Of a stretch of 64,000 bases of DNA, positions 11,101 through 19,892 are shown one piece after another (the stretch's first letter is position 1; each line of letters starts with the position of its first letter). The notes under the pieces were generated by a model. The model did no database searches, had not been told where the DNA came from, and was given only the letters and a program-made list of their open reading frames with translations. Source of the DNA: Chitinophaga oryziterrae (GTDB taxonomy: Bacteria; Bacteroidota; Bacteroidia; Chitinophagales; Chitinophagaceae); assembly GCF_009758125.1 (NCBI RefSeq), contig NZ_WRXO01000009.1:1-64000 (forward strand), read 5' to 3'. The position numbers and the translations under genes were made by a program.

Positions 11101-14100
11101 TTCTTTGCTATGATGGAAAGTGGTACGAAGTATCTCATACTTTTTAACAAGCAACTTCAGAACTGATTTCACAAGGTCTGGACGGAGTGTCTGATTAACC
11201 TCATAGACGCTGCCTTCATTATATGCTACAGAAGTACTGTAGATATCGGACAATAAGAACAAGCGTTGTTGCTGGGGAGAGAGACTATAAGCGGACGCTG
11301 GCGACACTGTACTGATCTCCTCCTGTTTCTCTGTCGGCAATTCCTCTATCCGGCCAGACAACAGCCTGACGTCGGGATAAACGAATACGTCCTGAATAGT
11401 CAACACTTTGCCCAATTCCTTGCGGATCATACCATTGATCTTCAAAGCCAGAATTGAGTTACAGCCCTGTTCAAAAAAGTTGTCGTTCACCTGTATTGTC
11501 TCTGACTTTAATACCCTCTGTACAATCGAAAGGATCTTTTGCTCAGTAAAACTATGCGGGGAAATATGTTCTGTTATGTTATCCGACTTCCCGATCTGTT
11601 GCGACAAGGCTTTTCTGTCAACTTTCCCTGTCAGCGTCAAGGGTATCCCTTTCAATATCTCAAACCGATGCGGAATCATATAATAAGGGAGCTGCCGGCT
11701 GATGAATATCCTCAGTGCATTTTCGCTGAAAGTACCTCTTACTGTCATACAGGCTGTCAACAAGCCATTCTCTTTATCCAGCAGTACTCCTGCTATTTTC
11801 ACATCTTCGTACTGACTGATCACACGTTCAATTTCTTCGGGCTCTACGCGGTGCCCTCTGACTTTGAACTGAAAATCTGCGCGTCCGCAAAAAGCGATCT
11901 CCCCATTTTCAGTAATACGGCCAAGATCACCGGAGCGATAGATGCGTTGTCCTTCTTTGAAAGGATGTTGTAAAAATCTTTCTGCTGTTAATTCCGGATG
12001 GTTTAGGTAACCTCTTGCCAGTCCGCCTTCTATGTAGATTTCCCCAACCCTTCCCGCAGGCATTACCTGCCGGTTCTCATCCAGTATATATATGAATGAA
12101 TTACAAACGGGCATTCCAAGAAGGCTGGCATTGTCCAAAGATGTGATGCTATGATAGGTTGCACATACCGTCGTCTCAGAAGGGCCGTATGAGTTGAATA
12201 TGACAACATTCCGGAACAGCCTGCTGATATGTGCAGGATGCAGGACATCACCGCCGCTGATAATAAGCCGGAGTGTGGATATTCTGCTATCGACCTGTGT
12301 ATTGATCTCATTCAGGACCAATGGCGTAGTCGATAATAATGTGACATTGTTCCCTTTTATCAGCGACAACATATCATCAATATCAGCTCCTCCCTTCACA
12401 GCAATAACTACGCTTCCCCCCACTCCCAGAGCAGGAAAAACCTCCTCTACAATTGTATCAAAAGACACGGATGCCTGTTGCAGAAAAATGTCCTGCGCCG
12501 TTATATTAAAGCGATAGATAAAATATTGTACATAGTCAGTGAGTGAGGCATGTTCTATCATTACGCCCTTCGGACTACCCGTGGAGCCGGAAGTATAGAT
12601 AACATAGGCCAGATTGCTCATAAGCCCCTCAAATACGGGGTTATTTACATTTCCGTGCCTCAACCCATCCTCGTCGAGGTTGATCAAAAATGAGGCATCA
12701 AAATGCTGATCTATCTTAACAATGGTTTCCTGATCCACCAAAAGATATTTCATATTGCTGTCGGCCACGATAAATTCGCATCTGCCAACAGGTAATAACG
12801 GGTCTATTGACACGTATGCAGCACCTGCCTTCAGAATGGCGAGCATGGATATGATCATGTTCTCATTCCTGCTGACCATAAATCCTACCCTCTCGTCAGC
12901 ATTAATTTTTACCCGGAGATAATTGGCGACAATATTTGCCCGTTCATTTAGTTCTCTGTAAGAGAGGATACTTTCACCTGCTTTTACGGCAACTGCGTTC
13001 GGGACATGGCGTGCTAGCTGTTCAAAGAGCTTATGTACCGGAAGGCGCAGACGCTTTATACCAAATGCATGCAATGTTGAAGGGAATAGTGTTACCTTTT
13101 CCCTTTCGGTCAGAAAACTGTAAAGTCCTATTGCCTTATCCGGTTCTTTACCTGCTACCAGCGATAAATTTTTCAAATGTTCATTGAGGGCAGCAATATC
13201 CCGTCCTGTAAATTTATCTTTATTATAGACGATACAAACAGATAATCTGTTTCCGGTTTCTTCAAATTCAATCAGCAGGTCAGTAAAGCTATGTTTCGTT
13301 ACCATACGCTGCCTTTCCATATGACACCCGGTGAGGCTGATCCTATCTCTTTCCTGGTAAAAGTTCTGAAAAAGAACAAGTATGTTAAACAGCGCATTCC
13401 CTTGTCTATTATCATCCAGCATCCGCTCAAACGGATACAACTGGTTATCCAGAGCGGCCAGGAGTTTTCCTCTGACATGTTCCAGCAAGGAATGAAATTC
13501 ATCCTCAGGTGAGAGTTTTACGCGCAGGCAAAGCGTGTTTAACATGTATCCTTTGAGCGCTTCCATTTCCTTAGAAATACGGCCCGAAGTATCAAAGCCT
13601 ATTATAATGTCCCGGCTGTTCGTGTACCGGTAGACCAGTACATTCAGCAGCGTAAGCAAAACCCCAAATACAGATACATTATAGTCTCTGCTGAGCATCT
13701 TCAGCTGTTGAACAACATGCTCGTCCCACTCAAAGTATTCACTTTCCGCATTCACATGTCCATAAGTTATCTGCCCGCCGGCAACAACAGAAAGATCCAC
13801 CGGTGGCGGCGCCTGAGATAGTTCCTGTATCCAGTACTTACGCTGGGCATCCAGCACTTCATTTTCTATTAAATCGCGTTGCCATAAGGCATAGTCCTTA
13901 TATTGAAATATCGACAGCAGCGGTACAATTTCCCTCCCATCAATTTCTGCATTATAATACCGGCACAGATCACTGAACAGTGATTCCAATGACCAGCCAT
14001 CAATCAGTACATGATGGATTACAAACACAAGTTTGCTAACAAACTCACTTATACGTATAACATTGAATGAAAACTGGCCGGGAGCCGAGAACACAAATGG

Positions 14101-16326
14101 GGTATTTACAATTACCTCTGTCATACGTTCTGCCGCGACTTCAGGATTTTCCGTATATCGCAGGTCAACTACTTGTATGTCCCATTCCATCCCGGACAGC
14201 GAATGTACCTGTGGCTTTATTGTATGCTCATCACCAAAAGAGGTTCTCAATATTTCAGAATTGGATAGCACCTTGTAAAGTGCAGTCTTCATAGCATTGA
14301 CATCCAACTGACCTTCAATATTATAGACGACGGGAATGTTGTATGCTGCCGATTCTCTATTCAGATAACATTCCTTTAAAATTCTTTCCTGCGCAAGCGT
14401 ACATATTACCTGTTTGCCGGAACTCCTGATCGCCGGTAACTGCTGTGTCCCTGTACATTCATCCAGATATTGTCCTAAAGCCAAAAATACCGGGTGATCA
14501 TACACGGCTTCTACTGATACATGCTTGCCGGTAGCCTCAGATATTTCTCCTGCCAGCTGCATGATCATCAGGCTGTTCATACCTGCATCAAATATATCTG
14601 TTGCAGGTGTGAGGCTGTTATTACGCAACAGGCGGCGTGCGGCATCCAGGATTTTAGCGGTTGTATCTGCTGTATTATCTTCCTGAGGTACATAGGGAAG
14701 GTTGTTGTCTTTATTTCTGTATTGTTCCAGCAATGCAAAATGTTGAATCTTACCACTGGTTGTTTTAGGGATTTTTGTAACCGGAACAACAGCTTGTACC
14801 GCAATCCCAATATCGGCGGCAACAACATGCGTTATTTTAGACTCAATATCAGTGAAGTCTGTCTGGTTTCCTTTGTAGAGAACGAAAATAATAACACTAC
14901 TGTCGCCACAGGCAACAACCTTCCCTTGTTCGGTGATACCTGCATCTGTAATGATCCTCTCTATATCCTGCGGATAATAATTTTGTCCGTTAACAATTAT
15001 AATATTCTTGCGACGGCCTGTCACCACAAGGTGCTTGTCAATAAAAAAGCCGAGGTCACCCGTCCTTAGCCACCCATCAGTCGTGAAGATTTCCTTTGTT
15101 GCAACCTCATTATTATAGTAGCCCTTTGTAACGTTATTTCCTCTAACCTGAATATGACCTATATGTCCTGACCGCAGTGGTGCATCCTTATCGTCACAGA
15201 TACGCACTTCGCAGGCAGCCACAGGAATACCTACGTCTACAAAACTAACAGCATCCGGAGACGCCGGATCTACAAACTGCACTTCATCACCGGTATTCAA
15301 AAAATGCCTGTTGGTTATATAAGATACAACTGAAGTACCTGGTTGCATCGCAGATACTTCTACTGAAGCCTCGGCCATACCATATGCCGTAAGTATTACA
15401 TTATCTGCCATACCATAAGCCTTCAGTGAAGTGGAGAACTCATTACATAAGCGCTGAGAAATAGGCTCTGCTCCGTTCACAATGATACGGATACAACTCA
15501 AATCCCATATCTGCTCCCTCTTTCTGTCCAGCGCATTGAGAAAATACTGTAAGCCAAAGTTCGGAGAATAAAGTACTGTAGCGCGGTGATAATTTACCTG
15601 CTTCATCCATAACAACGGACGTCTTATAAAAAGAGCCGTGGACATACAAACAGCATTGATCCCCATACACAATCCTACCAGGTGAAAGCCAATGATTCCC
15701 ATATCATGAGTCAATGGCATCCAGTTCAATAATGTATCCATTGCAGTTATACGGAGGCTGCTTACAATATCTCTGATATTTGTAATAAGGTTTAGATGAG
15801 TAAGACATACTCCTTTAGGCTCACCTGTTGAACCTGATGAAAACTGTATATACGCTATGTCTTCTTCATACACCTGACATTTTACGCCTGGCGACTTAAA
15901 ATCCCAGGCAGTGTGTATTGACAATGCGTTATCCAATACAGACCGGTAGCCATCTGCTTCTTCCACAATTTTCAGACGTTCGAGCTGTTTGGCGTCGCAT
16001 ATTAGATGTGGGTTGGACAGATATTTACAGACTTTAAAAAGTTTACGTTTGTGTTCTGTTTGCGTCCCCTCCGACAAAGGAACAGGTATAATTTTTCCGA
16101 GCAGACATGCCCAGAAGATACAAACGAGATGTTGATTATTATTAACCTGTATGATCAGTTCATTCCCCTCTCTTATCCCCTGATCCTGCAGATATCCAAG
16201 CATACGCAATGCCCTGCTGTACAGATCCCGGTAATACAATTTCTCACCGGCATCATCCTGTTCCAGGAAGGTAATACCAGACTGGCTATGTAATGCAGCT
16301 TCAAACAATGATGATAACAGATTCAT
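8146..16326 (-). CDS. Lipopeptide NRPS, FAAL-ACP-C-A-T-C-A-T
   Basis: 2726 residues. Domains in order: a fatty acyl-AMP ligase (about 1-545; IQFSSGSTGEPKG at 160-172), an acyl carrier domain (DAGMNSL, Ser585), C1 (HHVLIDGWS at 771), A1 (YTSGSTGSPKG about 1245), T1 (FFEQGCNSI, Ser1624), C2 (HHIITDDWS at 1812), A2 (FTSGSSGKPKG about 2289) and T2 (FFDIGGHSL, Ser2677). The ligase loads a free fatty acid on the ACP and C1 joins it to the first amino acid, so this is the initiating subunit. Hand-aligned A1 pocket D-T-E-S-I-G-S-V-C has an acidic residue at GrsA position 239, expected for Lys/Orn/Dab-like substrates. The A2 pocket D-I-S-Q-I-C-L-I-F is unassigned, with some likeness to Gly codes. No epimerase or thioesterase is present, so the chain must pass to another NRPS. 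ATG start. Confidence 0.96.
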   Translation of the reverse strand: MNLLSSLFEAALHSQSGITFLEQDDAGEKLYYRDLYSRALRMLGYLQDQGIREGNELIIQVNNNQHLVCIFWACLLGKIIPVPLSEGTQTEHKRKLFKVCKYLSNPHLICDAKQLERLKIVEEADGYRSVLDNALSIHTAWDFKSPGVKCQVYEEDIAYIQFSSGSTGEPKGVCLTHLNLITNIRDIVSSLRITAMDTLLNWMPLTHDMGIIGFHLVGLCMGINAVCMSTALFIRRPLLWMKQVNYHRATVLYSPNFGLQYFLNALDRKREQIWDLSCIRIIVNGAEPISQRLCNEFSTSLKAYGMADNVILTAYGMAEASVEVSAMQPGTSVVSYITNRHFLNTGDEVQFVDPASPDAVSFVDVGIPVAACEVRICDDKDAPLRSGHIGHIQVRGNNVTKGYYNNEVATKEIFTTDGWLRTGDLGFFIDKHLVVTGRRKNIIIVNGQNYYPQDIERIITDAGITEQGKVVACGDSSVIIFVLYKGNQTDFTDIESKITHVVAADIGIAVQAVVPVTKIPKTTSGKIQHFALLEQYRNKDNNLPYVPQEDNTADTTAKILDAARRLLRNNSLTPATDIFDAGMNSLMIMQLAGEISEATGKHVSVEAVYDHPVFLALGQYLDECTGTQQLPAIRSSGKQVICTLAQERILKECYLNRESAAYNIPVVYNIEGQLDVNAMKTALYKVLSNSEILRTSFGDEHTIKPQVHSLSGMEWDIQVVDLRYTENPEVAAERMTEVIVNTPFVFSAPGQFSFNVIRISEFVSKLVFVIHHVLIDGWSLESLFSDLCRYYNAEIDGREIVPLLSIFQYKDYALWQRDLIENEVLDAQRKYWIQELSQAPPPVDLSVVAGGQITYGHVNAESEYFEWDEHVVQQLKMLSRDYNVSVFGVLLTLLNVLVYRYTNSRDIIIGFDTSGRISKEMEALKGYMLNTLCLRVKLSPEDEFHSLLEHVRGKLLAALDNQLYPFERMLDDNRQGNALFNILVLFQNFYQERDRISLTGCHMERQRMVTKHSFTDLLIEFEETGNRLSVCIVYNKDKFTGRDIAALNEHLKNLSLVAGKEPDKAIGLYSFLTEREKVTLFPSTLHAFGIKRLRLPVHKLFEQLARHVPNAVAVKAGESILSYRELNERANIVANYLRVKINADERVGFMVSRNENMIISMLAILKAGAAYVSIDPLLPVGRCEFIVADSNMKYLLVDQETIVKIDQHFDASFLINLDEDGLRHGNVNNPVFEGLMSNLAYVIYTSGSTGSPKGVMIEHASLTDYVQYFIYRFNITAQDIFLQQASVSFDTIVEEVFPALGVGGSVVIAVKGGADIDDMLSLIKGNNVTLLSTTPLVLNEINTQVDSRISTLRLIISGGDVLHPAHISRLFRNVVIFNSYGPSETTVCATYHSITSLDNASLLGMPVCNSFIYILDENRQVMPAGRVGEIYIEGGLARGYLNHPELTAERFLQHPFKEGQRIYRSGDLGRITENGEIAFCGRADFQFKVRGHRVEPEEIERVISQYEDVKIAGVLLDKENGLLTACMTVRGTFSENALRIFISRQLPYYMIPHRFEILKGIPLTLTGKVDRKALSQQIGKSDNITEHISPHSFTEQKILSIVQRVLKSETIQVNDNFFEQGCNSILALKINGMIRKELGKVLTIQDVFVYPDVRLLSGRIEELPTEKQEEISTVSPASAYSLSPQQQRLFLLSDIYSTSVAYNEGSVYEVNQTLRPDLVKSVLKLLVKKYEILRTTFHHSKEGAVQIVHAADDDRFYFSYTDLSRDEDRLNIANDYIALQAGIKFDLREGPLLRVILIKTDAERSLLSVFMHHIITDDWSGTILINEFFTTYRALEQGIQVPVSAVLQYKDYAQWANNISGKPEIQLHKAYWKRTLSAEIPILNLYTDYTRPAVKKEEAGIVTAVIEKEKYKNIKSLCSRQEVSLFMFLLSGLYALLNRYSGQHDIIIGAAVAGREHPDLRNMPGFFINTLPLRIQGKAGECVTDLLRRSKEVCLDAYTHQSYPFEFIIADVPVRRDSGRSALFDVLINLAPGEVLSSSSPVNIPYRKIKPAIAACKYDLEFYFEELEEEVNVNIVYDSHLFTKERIRQMAAHLNNLLKAMCENPDLHIAQLPYMSTAELNRILIEFNDTVKPFPDADIPSIIRRQLALHGDRTALICDGKSYTYRELNEKASLLAFMLTDTYHVRPDDRVVLLLDRSENIIFSILAVWMCGATYVPVNPATPMLRLAQLLEQSSCSLLLTDERNLDICLALQQEIRVNVFNCSYIPAGLQQTYFSIRPAAAIAYILFTSGSSGKPKGVEVYHHSIINILYGLRERLSVKEADTMLSVSAYTFDISVSEFFLPLISGGTLILATTEQITDVRLLQGLMKTLNPDYMQATPSLWRLLVQSGWSGNKTLTAITCGEPVNRDLLKDLLENTGSLWNLYGPTETTIFSTGCRLMNIDEVITIGGPLENTTVYVLDDYFQPVTTGVTGQLFIGGKGVARGYLSQKEMTDQRFVTGLAVHPGKIFATGDLVRWLPDGRLEYIGRMDDQVKIRGFRVESGEIESRILEFPGVNSAVVLARSMADDDKKLVAFIVSEEIEKTGSNDLRNYLRRYFPDYMVPVSYLSVKEIPLTSSGKTDKQFLLNLPEVEAVPVGRIVKRPETRIEKILIDIWCHAFEKQEICTTDNFFDIGGHSLMANQLVSKIYKDLSVEISISDVFTHATVKEMSALIEKLEQKQYDFVEL

Positions 16327-16340
16327 AAAAGAAGGGTAGA

Positions 16341-17420
16341 TTAAAGGATATTTATCTCACATTGCGTGGCCACCGTAAGGAGCAGTAATTTTGTTACCAT
16401 ACCCAGAAAATGTTCATTGATGTCCTGGAACTTATCTTCCGGACTATGGTAATGTGGATTTCTGGAATAAGCCCCATCTCCAAGAGAAATTGCACTATAA
16501 CCGTTATCCCAGAAATGTACATGATCACTTCTTCTGAAATCATCCATCCCTTCACCATTACCGGGTACGGGTATGTTTATTACACTTAATTCGGGAATGT
16601 AGGTATGAGCAGACTCCTCTACTGTACGTGCCAGTGAGCGGGAACGATCATTGGAAAAAGAAAGCAAAAAGTCTCCTCTGAATTCATTTTTTTCAACCTT
16701 CTTGTATAAATCCGGGAATACTGTTTTCAGACCCTGAGGGAATTGCTGACTGTTTTTCTGACTGGTATAATATCCAAGCATATCAAGATTTATAAATCCT
16801 ATTATGCTATCGGTATTGAGTATCCCTCCATGTTCTACAAATGCCTTGCTGCCTTCTGTTCCTCCATGCCCGTTAATATTCCTGACAGCCTCTTCAAGAT
16901 CAAAAGCTACGAACCTGATATTATATTTGAAGTCGTAGTGGGAAAGTATCCGTGCGAGTTCTATCAAAGTAGCCACGCCCGTGGCATTGTCATCCACTCC
17001 GGCACTGCCTTCGACCGTATCATAATGAGCACCTATGATCAGTGTGCCACGTGTTGATCTATTCTTAGCATATAGTTCCCCGATGATATTCATGCCTTGA
17101 TAATTCTGTACACTGAACGATTGTGTATGCGAAGACATTCCGCCACTGCTGAAGGATTTTAAGATCAGTTTCCTTACTGTTTCAAGATGTGCATTTGCTG
17201 ATGCACTATACTGATTCCGTTCCTTTCCTATGAGTAAAAGATTATCTCTCAGCCTGACACTATCAAAATCCTGTAGCAGCTTTAGCGTTACCGGAGGTGG
17301 TATTAAGGCGTATGTGCCGGTATCTGCTATATGCAACGGGACAGCGTATAGCGAACCGGGCAAAAGAAAAACCAGCAGCAGACGACAACATAGATTGGTA
17401 AAATACTTTGTTATATACAT
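16341..17420 (-). CDS. Secreted M28 family zinc aminopeptidase-like protein
   Basis: 359 residues from the ATG at 17420 (a GTG three codons upstream is also open). A hydrophobic signal peptide ending near GSLYA predicts export. All five usual M28 zinc-ligand positions are present: His in GAHYDTV, Asp in GVDDNATG, the Glu pair in FDLEEA, Asp in NLDMLGY and the last His in NPHYHSPED. M28 enzymes normally remove N-terminal amino acids or act as carboxypeptidases or glutaminyl cyclases. The gene ends only 14 nt before the NRPS start, so the two are almost certainly co-transcribed. A periplasmic peptidase in this position could trim or activate the exported peptide or protect the producer; neither role is shown by sequence alone. 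Confidence 0.88.
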   Translation of the reverse strand: MYITKYFTNLCCRLLLVFLLPGSLYAVPLHIADTGTYALIPPPVTLKLLQDFDSVRLRDNLLLIGKERNQYSASANAHLETVRKLILKSFSSGGMSSHTQSFSVQNYQGMNIIGELYAKNRSTRGTLIIGAHYDTVEGSAGVDDNATGVATLIELARILSHYDFKYNIRFVAFDLEEAVRNINGHGGTEGSKAFVEHGGILNTDSIIGFINLDMLGYYTSQKNSQQFPQGLKTVFPDLYKKVEKNEFRGDFLLSFSNDRSRSLARTVEESAHTYIPELSVINIPVPGNGEGMDDFRRSDHVHFWDNGYSAISLGDGAYSRNPHYHSPEDKFQDINEHFLGMVTKLLLLTVATQCEINIL

Positions 17421-17514
17421 GAGGTGCACTAGTTAACAACGGGTCAGAAATCTTAATGATTAATCAAACAAAATTTATCGTGCTATGAAACTAAGAAGTT
17501 CCTTTTTTTTGACA

Positions 17515-17566
17515 GTAGTAGAAATACGAAATATCAATGCGGTATTTACGGGAATTCGTATACTAC
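17515..17566. other. Imperfect hairpin at the end of the GT9-like gene
   Basis: Arms GTAGTA-gaa-ATACGAA (17515-17530) and TTCGTATACTAC (17555-17566) pair apart from a 3-nt bulge. The structure overlaps the stop codon of the upstream gene and lies before the peptidase gene. It lacks a T-tract, so it may be a processing or attenuation structure rather than a full terminator. Confidence 0.35.
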
Positions 17567-18723
17567 TGCAACCTTTTATTAATAAAATCAATGTGCATTG
17601 ATGAACTGTATTCGTTACATCCCAATCTGTCTTCAAATCTCTTTTGTTCATCTTTGCTTAATTGAGATAAAAGAGCCAGTTCTTTTTTATTACCTTCTTT
17701 CTTCATCAGCAGACAATTTACAAGGGGTGCATTTCCCCACCACCCATAAGCATCCCAGCGTCCCGTATAGGTAATAAGCAGCGGAACATCCCCGGCTGGC
17801 ATACCTTTTCGTACATAATTATTATATATTCCCGATGCACAATGTAGCAGACCAGTGCAAGGTCCCCACATGAGTTTCGTATAACGGGAACTGATAAGCC
17901 GAAGATCCTCACGGAATCCAAGTTGTTTTGAGAAGATAAATCGTCCGATATATTGCTCGCCAAGCCATTCGCGGTAAAATTCTTCTTTACCGGTGTTCTT
18001 CTCATCGAAAATTAATATCCTTGCATTCTCTTTATTAAGAAGAAATATCAGAAGGTCAAAATATACATCTGTTCTGACTATTTTGTGTTTTGCAGAAGAT
18101 GAATCCAACAATATAAAAAGTCTTTCGTTTTTACGCATGCCTTTTTCTTCCAGCCAACGGTCTGCCCAATCCCGCTCGTCTTCGGAGATGAATAGTTCAT
18201 GTGATGCCAGTCGGAATTGACGGGCAACGCTTAACAGTTCCTGATAAACAGGAAAACAGATAGTAAACGATCCACGTTCATAGAGTAAGATTTCCGAGAA
18301 GGAAAACACACAAAGATTTAAGTGCTGCAATAAGTCCTGTTCAGGGTATATCTCATAGATAGCATCTATCAATGGTGTTTCATCGTATGCTATACACAAT
18401 AATACATCGTAGTCATCCAGTTCAATTTCATCGTAGGGTACAGAAAATACATTATCTACGTAAGGGCTGTTTATAGAAAAGCTTTTATAAAATCCGGCAA
18501 ACCGTCTGTTCATACAGCATACATCTACGACAGTAGATTCGCCGAAGAATAATTTACATACTTTGAACTTATCAAACATTATACAGGTATCTCCTATATA
18601 AAAGTTGCCTTCATCGTATATTATCAGAATTCTCTTAACCTCTTCTTTATTGATCTTACGGTTATTTTGAATAATCTTATTAAGGATAATTTGATTATCA
18701 ATAGACTGAACAGGGTAATTCAT
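17563..18723 (-). CDS. Unknown protein with GT9 (heptosyltransferase-like) features
   Basis: 386 residues, ATG start, no signal peptide. I do not recognise a specific family. The C-terminal half has features like the ADP-heptose/GT9 glycosyltransferase fold: a strand-loop FILLDSSSAKHK near 205 and LISSRYTKLMWGPCTGLLH near 285, which resembles the sugar-nucleotide site of GT9 enzymes (normally GPDSGPMHLA). The usual Asp is replaced (GPCTG), so catalytic activity is doubtful. It is the first gene of the NRPS group, 133 nt before the peptidase gene. Glycosylation of the peptide or a regulatory/accessory role are both possible. Confidence 0.6.
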   Translation of the reverse strand: MNYPVQSIDNQIILNKIIQNNRKINKEEVKRILIIYDEGNFYIGDTCIMFDKFKVCKLFFGESTVVDVCCMNRRFAGFYKSFSINSPYVDNVFSVPYDEIELDDYDVLLCIAYDETPLIDAIYEIYPEQDLLQHLNLCVFSFSEILLYERGSFTICFPVYQELLSVARQFRLASHELFISEDERDWADRWLEEKGMRKNERLFILLDSSSAKHKIVRTDVYFDLLIFLLNKENARILIFDEKNTGKEEFYREWLGEQYIGRFIFSKQLGFREDLRLISSRYTKLMWGPCTGLLHCASGIYNNYVRKGMPAGDVPLLITYTGRWDAYGWWGNAPLVNCLLMKKEGNKKELALLSQLSKDEQKRFEDRLGCNEYSSSMHIDFINKRLQ

Positions 18724-18732
18724 AATGGAACA

Positions 18733-18779
18733 AGTACTGGGTTATGACCTGGGAAACATGACAACAAATTACCAGTACT
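18733..18779. promoter_or_regulatory. Inverted repeat upstream of the NRPS group
   Basis: Perfect 8-bp arms AGTACTGG (18733-18740) and CCAGTACT (18772-18779) separated by 31 nt, just upstream of the GT9-like gene and downstream of the response regulator. Within it, on the minus strand, is TAATTTG, one base short of the TAnnTTTG -7 box. It could be an operator for the adjacent regulator; this is inference. Confidence 0.3.
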
Positions 18780-18824
18780 CTTAGAAAAATGCTATAGTGT
18801 TTTTACGAAATATTATTTCGGTTT

Positions 18825-19505
18825 TTACGATTTTAATAACAGGCTGTCTATTTCAATTATACCTTCCTGTATACCATATTTAAACAACCCGATAGTGGAT
18901 TTTATACCTAATTTCTCTTTCATATCCTGCCGGATCTTCTCTATAGACCTGACACCAAGGAAAAGCTGACTGGCAATTTCCCGGTTACTCAGCTCCATCC
19001 ATAGTAACTTCAGGATTTTCTTTTCCCGCTCATTCAATGTGATGGAATATTGGTTTACAGCTATCATCGTATTCATCTGCCGGTTAAAGTAGAGCGCATC
19101 TGTAAGGAGTTTATTACGATAAATTTTATTTTCCGAAATAGCGGCAATTGCCAGGAATATTTCTTCTGTTTCATCCATTTTAGACACATAACCATGAATA
19201 CCAATATCCAGTAGTTCATTAACAACCTGCAAATCTGTAGATTCTGACAGCACAATTATTCCGATAGCCGGATATTCCTTTCTGATCTTCTTTAACATGT
19301 TATAAATATCCATCCTCGACAACGTAATGTCAAGAATCAATATATCTATGCTTACCTGTCGTAATTTGTTAAACAACTCCAGCGCATCTGAAGCCTGAAA
19401 TATGACATTAATATTTTCAGAATCAGAGAGATATCCCCTCAGCATCTTCCTAAACAATCCGGCGTCAGCAGCTATCGCTAAATTAATTGTTCTACTAGAT
19501 GGCAT
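18825..19505 (-). CDS. NarL/LuxR-type response regulator
   Basis: 226 residues from the ATG at 19505; a GTG 11 codons upstream (19538) is open, but the receiver domain starts right after the ATG (INLAIAADAG). The receiver keeps the phospho-acceptor Asp in LILDITLSRMD and the Lys in YVSKMDE, but the usual acidic pair near the start is reduced to AAD. The C-terminus is a LuxR helix-turn-helix (LNEREKKILKLL...SNREIASQLFLGVRSIEKI). No sensor kinase is next to it. It is transcribed toward the NRPS genes 100 nt away and is the best local candidate for their regulator. Confidence 0.88.
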   Translation of the reverse strand: MPSSRTINLAIAADAGLFRKMLRGYLSDSENINVIFQASDALELFNKLRQVSIDILILDITLSRMDIYNMLKKIRKEYPAIGIIVLSESTDLQVVNELLDIGIHGYVSKMDETEEIFLAIAAISENKIYRNKLLTDALYFNRQMNTMIAVNQYSITLNEREKKILKLLWMELSNREIASQLFLGVRSIEKIRQDMKEKLGIKSTIGLFKYGIQEGIIEIDSLLLKS

Positions 19506-19737
19506 AATTTGAGTCTTCAAACGGTTAACTAATGGCACTTACCGAAGGTGTCCCTGAGTATACGGGTTAAGGCTACACGAATAACAATGCTATATCTGGT
19601 ACAAAGACAACGTTAATGGATCCCGAGTTATTTAATATTAGTTGTTAATATTGAGCGAAATTTTGAAATAAATTGGTGGAATGTTGAGTTATAAACATAA
19701 CTAAATATACAAAAAAAAGGAAAACACAGAAATATTT

Positions 19738-19745
19738 TACTTTTG
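19738..19745 (+). promoter_or_regulatory. Bacteroidota -7 box of a small transcript
   Basis: TACTTTTG matches the TAnnTTTG consensus exactly and is the same octamer as in the pyrC-like promoter. It lies 20 nt before a 41-codon ORF. No clear TTTG -33 box is visible. Confidence 0.5.
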
Positions 19746-19764
19746 CTTCCCTACCTATAATACA

Positions 19765-19890
19765 ATGCTTCCTATCAGAGCATTTGATTGCCATTTGAGA
19801 ACTGGATTATATAATGCTGCAGGAGACATCGTAACCGGCCCCGGACCATATCTGACTAAAAATAAACATGTATTAAACCAGCCAAAATAA
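19765..19890 (+). CDS. Small ORF of 41 residues with its own promoter and terminator
   Basis: ATG at 19765, stop at 19888-19890. The peptide begins MLPIRAFDCHLRTG, has one Cys and the run TGPGPYLTK, and shows no membrane segment. No family recognised. A TACTTTTG box 20 nt upstream and a strong hairpin 3 nt after the stop bracket it as one short transcription unit. It may be a real small protein or a small RNA that happens to contain an ORF. Confidence 0.4.
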   Translation: MLPIRAFDCHLRTGLYNAAGDIVTGPGPYLTKNKHVLNQPK

Positions 19891-19892
19891 GG

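Noticed and set aside
14521..15069. 182-codon plus-strand ORF inside the first NRPS gene
   Set aside because: It is antisense to a well-supported FAAL/ACP region, has many Cys and no recognisable domain; a shadow frame.
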